DNA of 64,000 nt from Leyella lascolaii. Its GTDB lineage: Bacteria > Bacteroidota > Bacteroidia > Bacteroidales > Bacteroidaceae. Both the position numbers and the translations under genes were made by a program. The number at the start of each line of letters is the position of its first letter. Position 1 is the first letter of the stretch. Shown here one piece after another: positions 46,534 to 56,720 of the stretch. The stretch is taken from positions 603,754-667,753 of the forward strand of contig NZ_LT556038.1 in the NCBI RefSeq assembly GCF_900079775.1, given 5' to 3'. Below the pieces are notes generated by a model. It was not told the DNA's origin, ran no database searches, and saw only the letters and a list, made by a program, of their open reading frames with translations.

Positions 46534-47232
46534 TTATAAAATTGCTTGAAACTTTCTCTTACAAAAAATATATATTCTTTTTAAAAAGCTGCCACTTCTC
46601 CATGAGCCCCAACAATAATGCACACCTATAGTATTTTTTGTCTTTTTAATTTGCAAACCATGTTTTAATATCGGGGGATTAAAGTACTCACGTGGAATAA
46701 TTGTTACATCATCCTTATATTTATCCTTATTCTTTATATAAAATTCTGTTAGAGCTTCAGGACCAGTAACCCACTCCACCCTATTTTCATGTAGGTGTAA
46801 TAATTCTTCTTTTTTAAATATACATTCTATAAAATCTTTATAAAAGGCGCCATTAGGAGCAGATCCCAAAACTGCATTTCCAAGTTTATATTCATCTGCA
46901 GAATTACGGCTTTCCATTAGCAACTGGTTTTTCTCAAGCATCCAGTCTGGAATTTCTTTTATTAATTTATAATCAGTATCAAAATAAAATCCTCCATAAA
47001 CATAAAGATATATTAATCTGGCAATATCTGCTTTAGCAACACCTTTTGATATTGAAGAAAATACATTATAATATTCAGGGAAATATGTCTTTACCAATCT
47101 ATCATTATCATCATCATCATGAAACATATAAGTCCATCCCTTTAATTTATTCTGCATTCTTCTTACGAGCACATTTTCTTCCCAAGAAATGTCTTTCGTT
47201 CGCGCAGTCTGATGTATTATTTTTGGTATCAT
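46534..47232 (-). CDS. GT32-type glycosyltransferase
   Basis: A 232-residue family with the N-terminal MIPKIIHQTA signature and the DxD motif in LYVYGGFYFDTDYKLIKEIP. A late HYCWGSWRSG motif fits the capsular polysaccharide synthesis enzymes of the Gly_transf_sug family. A second member is at 50155-50937. It lies in the AT-rich core, about 60 bp after the polymerase gene. Confidence 0.88.
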   Translation of the reverse strand: MIPKIIHQTARTKDISWEENVLVRRMQNKLKGWTYMFHDDDDNDRLVKTYFPEYYNVFSSISKGVAKADIARLIYLYVYGGFYFDTDYKLIKEIPDWMLEKNQLLMESRNSADEYKLGNAVLGSAPNGAFYKDFIECIFKKEELLHLHENRVEWVTGPEALTEFYIKNKDKYKDDVTIIPREYFNPPILKHGLQIKKTKNTIGVHYCWGSWRSGSFLKRIYIFCKRKFQAIL

Positions 47233-47292
47233 ATTCTGTGGGTGATATTAATTATACTATATTAGTATGTAACCTTTTTATAATCCTATCCA

Positions 47293-48513
47293 TTATTTAT
47301 TATAAGCCACATTTATTGGCAACATCAATTGTGGATATCTCTTACTTAAAGTTTTATGCTCTATCATAATTCCAACACTCAACCATATAACCAGACACAT
47401 ATACCATCCAGCCTGGAACATATAACCTTCAATAATTGAGTGAATGGACATAAAGATAAAGCCTGCATATATAAGTATCATGTCAGGATTGTTGCCTATC
47501 TTCTTCGGCATCATAATAGCGGCAATCCAAATTAATATGACAATAATAAAGCCTACTATTCCAGCCTGTGCCAGTACTGATATGAAACTTCCACCTGATT
47601 CATTTCTTCCTACTTGCTTATTATCACCTACTCCATGAGCAGCAAACCCAACTCCAAAAATCGGAGAAGACCGGAATTCTTCCATTCTTTGTGACCATAA
47701 TGCATCTCTTGATGTATTTTCAACAGTAATTTCCAAACCATTCTTTTTATTTAACATCGCATCCGCATTATCTATTAACACCGGTGCAAAACATAATGCT
47801 GTGCAGCCTATTATAATAAGGTTCCGTATTAATGTAGTTACTTTTCTCGATTGCATCTTTATTATAAGCAACGAGCATGCCAGTGACAAGAAGAATGCAG
47901 AACGAGACGCTGAAATTATCGTTATATAAAGACTTACCAATATCATTGTATAACATATTATTTTTAATATTCTGTTCTGCAATGACTTACGGAAAGCCAT
48001 ACTCACAAAGAACAACGTACTCATAGCACCCGCACAACTTGTCCACATAGCAAAATTTGCAAAACCGGAGAATTCTCCGATTATACCCATAGCCTGCATA
48101 TATTCATCTATATATATTTGATTTATACCGGTAATTTTTGCATAAAAATTTGCAAGTGTTGCTAGTCCGAAGCCCAAAAATATGCAATTAAATAATTTTA
48201 TCTTATACTGATGCCATCCTAATGAATTTGAAGGCATTGACATATATAGAATTATTGTAAACAGCACCAATCTTAAATCCAATACCATATTGATGGTACT
48301 CGATAACCATAAAAACACACAAAATGCTATAAAAAGATTCCCATTTTTATGCATTGGTCTTTTATATCTGAATTCCTTAAATAGAATCATCAAAAAAGAC
48401 AAATAATATACAAACTGAGGAAACCATTTTGGAAACAAATTGGTAAAGATAAAAAATACCGTTATCAATTCATAACTGTTCTTAGTAAGATATTGCCTAA
48501 AAATTTTTATCAT
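47293..48513 (-). CDS. wzy: Wzy-like O-antigen/capsule polymerase
   Basis: A 406-residue integral membrane protein with about ten to eleven hydrophobic helices. A large periplasmic loop around residues 255-310 holds RDALWSQRMEEFRSSPIFGV and GVGDNKQVGRNESGGSFISV, the pattern of Wzy_C/O-antigen ligase proteins. It would polymerise repeat units after flipping by the Wzx protein at 58505-59953. A ligase role is an alternative, but its place among repeat-unit glycosyltransferases favours polymerase. Confidence 0.8.
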   Translation of the reverse strand: MIKIFRQYLTKNSYELITVFFIFTNLFPKWFPQFVYYLSFLMILFKEFRYKRPMHKNGNLFIAFCVFLWLSSTINMVLDLRLVLFTIILYMSMPSNSLGWHQYKIKLFNCIFLGFGLATLANFYAKITGINQIYIDEYMQAMGIIGEFSGFANFAMWTSCAGAMSTLFFVSMAFRKSLQNRILKIICYTMILVSLYITIISASRSAFFLSLACSLLIIKMQSRKVTTLIRNLIIIGCTALCFAPVLIDNADAMLNKKNGLEITVENTSRDALWSQRMEEFRSSPIFGVGFAAHGVGDNKQVGRNESGGSFISVLAQAGIVGFIIVILIWIAAIMMPKKIGNNPDMILIYAGFIFMSIHSIIEGYMFQAGWYMCLVIWLSVGIMIEHKTLSKRYPQLMLPINVAYNK

Positions 48514-48636
48514 ATATTATTGTCTATTTTATCATTCACTATATTCTTTTTCTATAAAATCATTATTAAAAGGCTGCATATTTCAGTTTTTCTCATGCTT
48601 AAACACAAACATAAGACAATTCCAGATCAAATAAAG

Positions 48637-49620
48637 TTATTTAATTCTACCTGGAGATGAATTTAATGATTGCATCAATTTATAAATTGTAATGACATTT
48701 TTAGGAAAGATAGAAAATAAATATCCCTCAATCTTATATTTCAGAATTCTACTATTTAGTAGATTCTTGAATAAATATTTGTTTTCAAACAATAATCTGT
48801 TTATGTTCTTTTGTTCAGTCTTATCCATTTTAAATGTATTAAACAAAATTACATTAATATTCATTGCGATATAATCGCACATATTTTGTATTACTTCGTT
48901 TTCTTTTATTATCTCACTTTTAAAAGTATCAATATACTTTATAACACTTAACATGTCGTAAGCCCTTTTCGGATTTATTTTTCGTGTTGTTGATGTAGGA
49001 TTTAAATACACATAATAACAAACCTTTGAGATTGCACCGATCCTTGATGCATTATAAAATAATCGTGGATAAAATTCCGTATCTTCATGGAAGATCCGTT
49101 CTTTAAATTTCAAATTATAATCCAGTAAATATTTTTTTTCCCATATTGCATAGGTCGGAGAAATAAAAAATCTTTTATCTGTTAAGACTTCTTTACCTGT
49201 TAAAATTTTATCCTCATCAAAATCACACCATTTCCCCATATGTGTTCTATAACATGTTGCGTGCGCAACCAAGACTCCTGTCAATGAAAAATTTTCCAGT
49301 CTGTTTAAAATTAATGAAAGGCAATCCTCTTCAATCCAATCATCAGAATCAACAAACCATATGTATTTACCCTGCGCCTTTGACAACCCATTATTTCTTG
49401 CAGCACCTTGCGCGGCATTATCTTGGTAATAATATTTTATACAATCATATTTCGCTTGTAATCTATTTATTATCTGCTTTGTATTATCTGTAGAACCATC
49501 ATCTACGACAATTATCTCATACTTCTCCTGTGATAAATCCTGATTAATGCACGACATCAAGCATTTTTCTATGTATTTCTCAGAATTATATGCCGGAATT
49601 ATTATTGATATATCTATCAT
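48637..49620 (-). CDS. GT2 glycosyltransferase
   Basis: A 327-residue enzyme with ISIIIPAYNSEKYIEKCLMS, VDDGSTDN and the D-x-D motif in YIWFVDSDDWIEEDC. The C-terminal region is Lys/Asn-rich, in keeping with local base composition. It starts one base after the upstream acetyltransferase stop (49622). Confidence 0.9.
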   Translation of the reverse strand: MIDISIIIPAYNSEKYIEKCLMSCINQDLSQEKYEIIVVDDGSTDNTKQIINRLQAKYDCIKYYYQDNAAQGAARNNGLSKAQGKYIWFVDSDDWIEEDCLSLILNRLENFSLTGVLVAHATCYRTHMGKWCDFDEDKILTGKEVLTDKRFFISPTYAIWEKKYLLDYNLKFKERIFHEDTEFYPRLFYNASRIGAISKVCYYVYLNPTSTTRKINPKRAYDMLSVIKYIDTFKSEIIKENEVIQNMCDYIAMNINVILFNTFKMDKTEQKNINRLLFENKYLFKNLLNSRILKYKIEGYLFSIFPKNVITIYKLMQSLNSSPGRIK

Positions 49621-49621
49621 C

Positions 49622-50158
49622 TTATTTTTTCTTATATATTATCATACATGGATTGCCTTTTACAAAGGAGTTTTCTGGAATATCTTCCGTAACTAAGCTA
49701 TTCGCACTGATTGTAACATTATTTCCTATTTTTATTGCACCGGCAATTACTGCTCCTGTATATATTCTCACATTGTCCACAATAACAGGTTTACCTTTCT
49801 TTCCCCATCCAACCGTTACATTCTGATTAAAGCAAAAATTTTTACCAATCCTTTCTGCAACAATAATTGAAGAAAAGCCATGTTCAACTCTTAAACCTCC
49901 ACCGATATTCTTTGTATGAATATAACATGTTCTTTCTCTTCTTAAAAATAAATTCAAAAAATGTCTTACAGCAAAAGGTAATCGATAATAAAAAATATTA
50001 CGGTATTCCTTTTTCTTTAATTGTAAGACAAAAGTACTTACTGATACATCACCAGAAAAACTTTGCAGATCTTCATTTATTTCTGGGATTATTCTTCTAT
50101 AATAAATGAAGCATATTATATGTGGGAAGCTTATAAACCAAAATAACGCATTCATCAT
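49622..50158 (-). CDS. Serine-acetyltransferase-like hexapeptide transferase
   Basis: A 178-residue acyltransferase. A hydrophobic N-terminal part (about 1-25) precedes left-handed beta-helix repeats: HTKNIGGGLRVEHGFSSIIV with the catalytic His, CFNQNVTVGWGKKGKPVIVD and VIAGAIKIGNNVTISANSLV. The end PENSFVKGNPCMII is typical of sugar acetyltransferases related to CysE. Its ATG overlaps the stop of the GT32 gene by 4 bp. Confidence 0.88.
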   Translation of the reverse strand: MMNALFWFISFPHIICFIYYRRIIPEINEDLQSFSGDVSVSTFVLQLKKKEYRNIFYYRLPFAVRHFLNLFLRRERTCYIHTKNIGGGLRVEHGFSSIIVAERIGKNFCFNQNVTVGWGKKGKPVIVDNVRIYTGAVIAGAIKIGNNVTISANSLVTEDIPENSFVKGNPCMIIYKKK

Positions 50159-50937
50159 AACTTTAATATAAAGTCCGCCAATTTCTTTTGTAATACCATC
50201 TTACGGTATCCCAATGTCTTTTTCTTTGGATTAGTAACATCCCGAAGGGTTTGTCCTTTAGCTTTTGGATTCCAGCTTTGAGCCACACGATGAATACAAA
50301 CCACATCTTTCATAGAAGTATATCCCGGCTGGTCAAACCACTGATATGGATACACATGCACCCCGTTGCTCAGCACCTGCAACTTGTTCACACTATTACG
50401 CGAATCGAATCCATAATTCTCCGCCAGTCTCATTTGCACCATAGGTATTATTGTCATGTCATAGCGCAGTTCCTGAGGCAGTTTCTCATTATGCGAACGT
50501 ATAAAATGCCTATGTTCATAATATTCAAGACACTCCTTTATAAAAGGATGTTCCTTCTCCGCCCCAAAACAATGAGACGTCAATGTAACAAAATCCTCCT
50601 TACCCGGCTCATGGTGTACATAATACTCACGTCCTATAAACATTCCGTCATTCAGGAATGGATCAAACGATTTGAACATATCAATGTCTGTATCGAGCCA
50701 TATTCCGCCATAATGATATACAGCATATAGTCTTACGAAATCTGCGGCAAACGCCCATTTCCTTACACTCACAGCCTCGTTTGCGAACATATTATTACAT
50801 TCCGCCAGCTTTTTGGCGTCCCATAACATAAACTCATAATCCGGCAAGACCTTTTTCCATGTGTCCATACACTCTTTCAGAAACTCCGGATATGGCTCGC
50901 CGCTAAACCATGAATAATGTATAAGTTTCGGTATCAT
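50155..50937 (-). CDS. GT32-type glycosyltransferase
   Basis: A 260-residue enzyme beginning MIPKLIHYSWFSGEPYPEFL, with the DxD motif in YHYGGIWLDTDIDMFKSF. Conserved late residues include VHRVAQSWN-like sequence with a Trp near residue 225. Its G+C content is a little higher than that of the neighbouring genes. It overlaps the next gene by 4 bp. Confidence 0.9.
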   Translation of the reverse strand: MIPKLIHYSWFSGEPYPEFLKECMDTWKKVLPDYEFMLWDAKKLAECNNMFANEAVSVRKWAFAADFVRLYAVYHYGGIWLDTDIDMFKSFDPFLNDGMFIGREYYVHHEPGKEDFVTLTSHCFGAEKEHPFIKECLEYYEHRHFIRSHNEKLPQELRYDMTIIPMVQMRLAENYGFDSRNSVNKLQVLSNGVHVYPYQWFDQPGYTSMKDVVCIHRVAQSWNPKAKGQTLRDVTNPKKKTLGYRKMVLQKKLADFILKL

Positions 50938-50949
50938 AATTAAAATACT

Positions 50950-51915
50950 TTATTCCAATCCTTTGAATTTAAGATAGGTTCTATTAAGAACGAAATATAA
51001 CGTAATATTAAAGAATGCAATACGCATATTGATATTTCCAGGGAAATAAAAACCAGCATTCTTATACTTTCTAATCACATTGCAAAATCTTGAATGAAAA
51101 ATTTTCTTATCAAGATTCAATACGTGCCACGCATAGTACAACAACCGTTTAACAAATATATTAATCTTACTATCAATCCATGGTTCAATAGATATTTGTT
51201 CCTTTTTTATCCTTTCCAACCAATGATCAAGAACTACGAACGAGTCATCTATACCGTTTCTATACGAATTAGCATTACGTACAGCCGAGTCTTTCCTTAT
51301 TATGTAATTATATAAATTCACATTCAACTGTATTGGTTTCTTAACATAGAGCTGATACAAGTACATAAATTCAAGGTCCTCCGCCATACGCAAGCCTTCA
51401 GAAAATCTCAGATTATGACGTTCTATCATCTCACGTTTATACCATACACACCAATGTGTATATATCACATATTTAATGAAGAAATCATTTTTCTCCTCAC
51501 CTATAACATCACCAGTCTTTATTATTTGCCTGTTTCCGGTCTCCTCTTCGATACGCGTATGTCCAAATTGTACGTAATCGCTGTCACACCTTTTAATCTT
51601 ATCAATACAATTATTTATTTCATTCCCAGTAATAAAATCATCTCCATCTACGAACCATATCCATTCTCCTCGCGCGACATCCAGGCCTGCATTACGAGCC
51701 GTTGAAACACCACCGTTCTTCTTATGTATCACCTGTACACGTTCATCTTTCTCTGCATATTCATCACACATTGCAGGGCAACCATCAGGACTTCCATCAT
51801 CTACAAGTATCAGTTCCCAATCGCCTTTCTGAAAGATGATGCTTTCAATACATTCCCTAAGATATTTTTCAACTTTATAAACGGAAACTATGATTGATAT
51901 ATAGGGATAATTCAT
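50950..51915 (-). CDS. GT2 glycosyltransferase
   Basis: A 321-residue enzyme with ISIIVSVYKVEKYLRECIES, VDDGSPDGCPAMCDEYAEKD and D-x-D in WIWFVDGDDFITGNE. This is the EpsJ/WcaA-like group that builds repeat units. It is closely packed between the GT32 gene (12 bp) and the GT8 gene (22 bp). Confidence 0.9.
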   Translation of the reverse strand: MNYPYISIIVSVYKVEKYLRECIESIIFQKGDWELILVDDGSPDGCPAMCDEYAEKDERVQVIHKKNGGVSTARNAGLDVARGEWIWFVDGDDFITGNEINNCIDKIKRCDSDYVQFGHTRIEEETGNRQIIKTGDVIGEEKNDFFIKYVIYTHWCVWYKREMIERHNLRFSEGLRMAEDLEFMYLYQLYVKKPIQLNVNLYNYIIRKDSAVRNANSYRNGIDDSFVVLDHWLERIKKEQISIEPWIDSKINIFVKRLLYYAWHVLNLDKKIFHSRFCNVIRKYKNAGFYFPGNINMRIAFFNITLYFVLNRTYLKFKGLE

Positions 51916-51937
51916 ATTTATACAATTCTATTAATTC

Positions 51938-52903
51938 TTAGAATAATACATTATTAGGTTCCTCTATTATATTTATATCTTTACGTAAGGTCGTTTTACG
52001 TTCTACTTTATACAAACCCATTCTTTCCAAAAAAAATTTCAACTTCTGTTTCTTAGATAGATATTGTACCTTATGAATCAACTTTAATTCCGGCCACGGT
52101 GTCATCGCTATATACTTATAATAAAGCATCTTATAAGGATTAATACATTCATGGTGCCAAGGCTTTTGCGGCATACAGAAATGAATAATCGCAGGAGTTT
52201 TGCAAGCCTCTATTATCTCCGGATAATACTTCCTATCCAAATATAGCCACTCCTCTGTATATAAATAATATTCAAGTAGGTTATATTTAAACGGCAACAT
52301 CTTTATCTGGCCGTGATATATCATATTAATAAGATCCTGATCGTGATTCTTCAACTTATCAGATTCTTTTCTTGCAATACTTATCGATTTTTCAAAAATA
52401 TTATCCTGTCGCCATCTTTCTAAATTAATCAACAACACACCTGCATTAACATAACCATCAGACATAGGATAATTCAATCTGTTATATAAACGTATACTAT
52501 CATTTATTCTATCTCTCACCCCAGCACAAGCATAACCAGATATATCGACATCCCATAAATCTTTTAACGACCGGTTTACAATGACATCGCAATCTAAATA
52601 TAAGATTTTTTTAATATCAGGAAGTAAAGATGGCATTGCAAGACGGAAATATGTTGAAATGTTTATATATGCATCCTTTATAGGAAAATCTTTAAATGTA
52701 GAAATATCAATCTTATAAAAGATAACAGATATATCTTTATACGAAGACAACCAACCTTGTAATTTCTGTTTATTTTCATTAGTTATATTATCAGACAACA
52801 AATGAAACGTTATCTTCTCATTCTGGTTGTTATATATTATAGAGGCAATAACTACAGAACAATATTGAACATAATTATTGTCTAAACAAAAAGCTATATG
52901 CAT
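51938..52903 (-). CDS. GT8 glycosyltransferase
   Basis: A 321-residue family 8 enzyme (LPS galactosyltransferase or glycogenin-like fold). Visible motifs are MHIAFCLDNNYVQYCSVVIA at the start, the D-x-D metal site in KILYLDCDVIVNRSLKDLW, GYVNAGVLLINLERWR and the C-terminal His of the family in IIHFCMPQKPWH. The sugar transferred cannot be told from sequence. Confidence 0.92.
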   Translation of the reverse strand: MHIAFCLDNNYVQYCSVVIASIIYNNQNEKITFHLLSDNITNENKQKLQGWLSSYKDISVIFYKIDISTFKDFPIKDAYINISTYFRLAMPSLLPDIKKILYLDCDVIVNRSLKDLWDVDISGYACAGVRDRINDSIRLYNRLNYPMSDGYVNAGVLLINLERWRQDNIFEKSISIARKESDKLKNHDQDLINMIYHGQIKMLPFKYNLLEYYLYTEEWLYLDRKYYPEIIEACKTPAIIHFCMPQKPWHHECINPYKMLYYKYIAMTPWPELKLIHKVQYLSKKQKLKFFLERMGLYKVERKTTLRKDINIIEEPNNVLF

Positions 52904-52905
52904 AT

Positions 52906-53727
52906 CTATATTTTTAATTTGTTCCTTTTAAAAAAGGAAAATATTCCATATACCTTTCTTGCAATCTTAACACTATATAGCATACACTTATAAAGTGCAG
53001 ATCCTTCTTCAGCATGTGAGCACAACTCCTTCAACTCATTATCCCCCAAAGAATATTTCAACATACGTTTAGAAAAATATTCATTATATATTTTTAAACG
53101 TTCTTCTTTAACCTTATCTAAATTTTTACGTGACATGCCCTCGTCATTAAAAATACTAACAACTAATGGCAAATATTTATATGTTGCATCATGAAATACA
53201 ATCTCATATAATTCTTGTTCCCAATCGGAAGCGATCCGAAGATCCTCTCTATATGGCCGTCGTTTCAATAATTCAGTTTTAATAAATGTTGACTGATGGC
53301 TTAACGCATACCTGATTATAATATAACAAGATAGAATTTTAGGTGCTCCCCAAAATTTTTTATGCCCATTATTATCTACACATATAGTATCACCTGATAC
53401 AAAATCCGCATCATTTAAATATCTTTCAGCCTTTTCCAACACGTATTTGTCAGCAAAGTAATCTCCTGAATTTAAAAAAATACAATAATCTCCATTTGCG
53501 AATGCAATACCTTTATTCATTGCATTAAAGACTCCGGTATCTTTTTCGCTAACATATTTAGATATTATATTTCTATATTGCTCTATAATATTTTGGCTTC
53601 CGTCGTTAGAATATCCATCAATAACTATATATTCATAATTATTGTATGTTTGTTCCCGTACACTTTGTAAAGTCTTTTTTAAACCGTCTTTATTATTATA
53701 ATTAATTGTTATAATTGATAATTTCAT
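52906..53727 (-). CDS. GT2 glycosyltransferase, WcaA-like
   Basis: A 273-residue enzyme with LSIITINYNNKDGLKKTLQS, IDGYSNDGS and a distinctive KDTGVFNAMNKGIAFANGDY motif followed by the acidic FLNSGDYF. This is the subgroup in which a D-x-D is replaced by S-G-D. Only 2 bp separate it from the GT8 gene. Confidence 0.9.
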   Translation of the reverse strand: MKLSIITINYNNKDGLKKTLQSVREQTYNNYEYIVIDGYSNDGSQNIIEQYRNIISKYVSEKDTGVFNAMNKGIAFANGDYCIFLNSGDYFADKYVLEKAERYLNDADFVSGDTICVDNNGHKKFWGAPKILSCYIIIRYALSHQSTFIKTELLKRRPYREDLRIASDWEQELYEIVFHDATYKYLPLVVSIFNDEGMSRKNLDKVKEERLKIYNEYFSKRMLKYSLGDNELKELCSHAEEGSALYKCMLYSVKIARKVYGIFSFFKRNKLKI

Positions 53728-53756
53728 AATCTTTATATGGTATCCTTAATTATATA

Positions 53757-54708
53757 TTACTTCTTTATTATTCGATTAATGTATTTAGATATTTTTATAA
53801 AAATAAATCCATATAAGATAGTACAATGAACGTATACTATAATCCTCATCAACAATTCCATATTATAGGAATCCGTGAGTTTTGATAATGTAATATAAGT
53901 TAAACCATTACTTAAAAACAACTCATAAGAATAAATTCCTAAATATGCCAAGAAACTGTTTATCCTTTTACTTACAATAGGTCGTTCACCTAGTACATTT
54001 AATCCAATTATTAGTAAAGCAGGACATATAGATGCTGATAAAAAATAAGGTGATCCACAATACTCTATTGCTACATTCCAGAATAATAAGGATATAATAA
54101 GTACTTTATTTAAAGTGTATTTATATTTATATCCTTGATATAATAGAATACCAAAAACAAATATTGGAATTCTAGAAACAAAACAATTATGATACCACTC
54201 AATCTTTATATATTTCAATATAAATAAAGTGATAGTAAAGTACGCAAAAAAAAGATATGTTTGGATATTTCTTGGATATCTTATATAATACAGGGAAAAA
54301 CAAATAAAAGTAAACCAATGCTGAGACATACCAATTAGGTTCTTTACCTGTATTTACCCAAAAAGATAACGTTGTTAAACTATAAAAAAATTGCTTCAAT
54401 GAATAATCACCATCTAGAATAAATCTATTACAAATAAAAATAATTATTAAACTAAACCAATACAAAGGAATAATTCTAATTATTCTATGATAATAAAAAG
54501 TTTTTATATTATATTTTTCATACGAAAAACAAAGTCCAAATCCACTTAAAATTAAAAATATATCAACACCTATATACCAATGTCCAAATATACGCAAAGG
54601 ATTATTCCATTGAGGCCAACAGCATAAATGATATAATAATACCATTAAAATGGCTATCCCCATTAACTCTTTTCTTCTATCAATTATTGTATTATATATT
54701 TTTTCCAT
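53757..54708 (-). pseudogene. Acyltransferase 3 family protein, frameshifted in a T8 tract
   Basis: Two frames encode one multi-pass acyltransferase. The 5' frame (from 54708) includes MGIAILMVLLYHLCCWPQWN with the active-site His region and GVDIFLILSGFGLCFSYEKY, then continues to KKYPNISFF. The 3' frame carries on as AYFTITLFILKYIKIEWYHN through to 53757. The shift lies in eight T residues on the minus strand (54246-54253). A tract of seven T would join the frames exactly. The gene may be off at present by tract variation, may be broken, or may reflect a sequencing error. It overlaps the upstream GT2 gene by 17 bp. Confidence 0.75.
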
Positions 54709-55636
54709 AGCTGTTAATTATTCTCATTTTAAAAAGGAAGTAAACCCAGCGAATAGTTCTTATTGGACAATATTTAAAGAGCTTCATAAGATCCTTTATC
54801 TTATCTTTAATTTTTTTGCGACTTTTAAATAATTCTATGGAATAATTATAAATATATTTCTTTATTATCTTTTTATCAATATTTGGATAGTTCTCAAGAA
54901 TACATATATATTGATCTGGATATTTCTCTAATCTCTTTAAGAAAAATTTTGGATTTCTTGATATTCCACTCTCATGAACTCTATAAACTGTGGTATAATC
55001 ACTCATTCCCCTTACTTTGCCCATTGCTGATGCATTTAAGTATAATTTAATATCTCCACTTATAAACCTTTGTTCACCTTTGATTTTATAATTAATTATT
55101 TCTTTTCTATATACAATTGATGCTGTAGGTACAATCCATGTGTTTATTAATTCGTTACCGGTATATTCTCTATCTTCAGTTTTATCAAAATGAAATTTAG
55201 TATTAAAATCCGTTTCATATATAACTTTAGCACGCGTAAAACACATCATATAGTCAGTATGACTTTCCATAAAATCAACCTGTCTTTGTAATTTATACGA
55301 ATCTATCCAATAATCATCTCCTTCACAAACAGCAATATATTTACCTTTACAAGCCTCATTCATTATCTTTTGAATAGCTCCATTATGCTTTGAATATTGA
55401 TTTTCCGTTTCAAATATCGGTTTTATGATGTCAGGATATTTCTCTGCATACTCTCTTATTATTGCAGCAGTACCATCCGTTGATGCATCATCATGAACAA
55501 TAGCCTCAAACCTGAAATTTGTTTTTTGCATCACAAATCCTTCCAAAGCGTCACGAATATACTTTTCATGATTATATGTTATACATCTTATACTGACTAT
55601 TATTGGTCTTGTATCCTTTTCTTCATTAACATTCAT
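54692..55636 (-). CDS. GT2 glycosyltransferase
   Basis: A 314-residue enzyme with VSIRCITYNHEKYIRDALEG, VHDDASTDGTAAII and the acidic motif in AVCEGDDYWIDSYKLQRQVD. This is the WcaA/CpsI-like group in which the D-x-D appears as EGDDYW. The C-terminal 40 residues are basic and aromatic, suggesting membrane association. Confidence 0.9.
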   Translation of the reverse strand: MNVNEEKDTRPIIVSIRCITYNHEKYIRDALEGFVMQKTNFRFEAIVHDDASTDGTAAIIREYAEKYPDIIKPIFETENQYSKHNGAIQKIMNEACKGKYIAVCEGDDYWIDSYKLQRQVDFMESHTDYMMCFTRAKVIYETDFNTKFHFDKTEDREYTGNELINTWIVPTASIVYRKEIINYKIKGEQRFISGDIKLYLNASAMGKVRGMSDYTTVYRVHESGISRNPKFFLKRLEKYPDQYICILENYPNIDKKIIKKYIYNYSIELFKSRKKIKDKIKDLMKLFKYCPIRTIRWVYFLFKMRIINSYGKNI

Positions 55637-55652
55637 AACTAAAACGAGAATT

Positions 55653-56720
55653 TTATTTTACGAATAATTTCTTATCCAAGATATTAAATAACGGTTTTTC
55701 AACAAACCGCTGCCTAAACAAATCAAAGCCAATACAAATAATAAAAATCACAGTAACACTTATTAATGCATGTAGCACTGCATAATCGGTTGCGAACCAT
55801 CCGACATTGTCCAACAGGTCCCGCCACAGCCACTGCCGCATTGTGTCGCTGTTTGCGTGAATCAACAGGACGCCGAACATGCATGAGGCGACAGTATTGA
55901 TAAAGCGGCTGTTCCTTATCGGTAAATCCTTGAAATACATAAACAGGCATACAGATGTGATAACGGCCATAATATGGTTAGAGTCCGCAACCAGAATGAA
56001 CTCCCGCCCCGGAGTATCAGTCATTGTAGAGAAAACCAGGACACTTGCCGCAGAAATTACAATTGATATTAAGGACATCCAACCCCATCTGATTTTCAGA
56101 TTACCATATTCCAGACCATACATCCTGATGTAAGAAGATATAAAGTAAAGAATGCAAAACCACGTGACATAATTCATCGTAACGCGTATTCTTAATGTCG
56201 TTCCCAATACAGTATAAATGAACAGACACAAACCGATAAGGGCCAGATGTCTTTTCCTGTCCAGATTATGTACAAGCGCATTCAGAAAAGGTATGCACAG
56301 ATAGAACAGCAAAAAGCATGATGTAAAACCGTCTGCAACACTTTTTATAGGCCAAAACATCTCATATAATACGTTTAATCCGAAGAATCTATAACCTGTC
56401 AGGACAAATACTGCATTAATCAATATGTTATAGAATTCTATTTGGAGAAGCAGCTTCAGGAATTTTCTCAACGTTATTTGTGACTTACACATGAAATACC
56501 CCGTAATAAGAACGAAACAGTTGATGCCCGTCTTGCCCCACATTCCAAACAGATAGAAAAAACATACCTTAAACGACAATTCATTACTGGGGGGGGGGGT
56601 GAGATTCTCAATTACTGGAAGTAAACCTGAGTTCACAAGATAATGATGTGACACGATAAACAGCATCACAATTATCCTATACAGTTCAATATTGGAATTA
56701 CGTGCTTTATTCTTTATCAT
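55653..56720 (-). CDS. Acyltransferase 3 family protein with an in-frame C11 tract
   Basis: A 355-residue membrane O-acyltransferase with about ten helices. The N-terminal part has RIIVMLFIVSHHYLVNSGLL with the family His residues and GKTGINCFVLITGYFM. A run of eleven C residues on the minus strand (56589-56599) encodes TPPPS at about residues 40-44 and is in frame here. Gain or loss of one base would truncate the protein near its start. It overlaps the NeuD-like gene by 14 bp. It probably adds an acetyl group to the polysaccharide. Confidence 0.88.
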   Translation of the reverse strand: MIKNKARNSNIELYRIIVMLFIVSHHYLVNSGLLPVIENLTPPPSNELSFKVCFFYLFGMWGKTGINCFVLITGYFMCKSQITLRKFLKLLLQIEFYNILINAVFVLTGYRFFGLNVLYEMFWPIKSVADGFTSCFLLFYLCIPFLNALVHNLDRKRHLALIGLCLFIYTVLGTTLRIRVTMNYVTWFCILYFISSYIRMYGLEYGNLKIRWGWMSLISIVISAASVLVFSTMTDTPGREFILVADSNHIMAVITSVCLFMYFKDLPIRNSRFINTVASCMFGVLLIHANSDTMRQWLWRDLLDNVGWFATDYAVLHALISVTVIFIICIGFDLFRQRFVEKPLFNILDKKLFVK

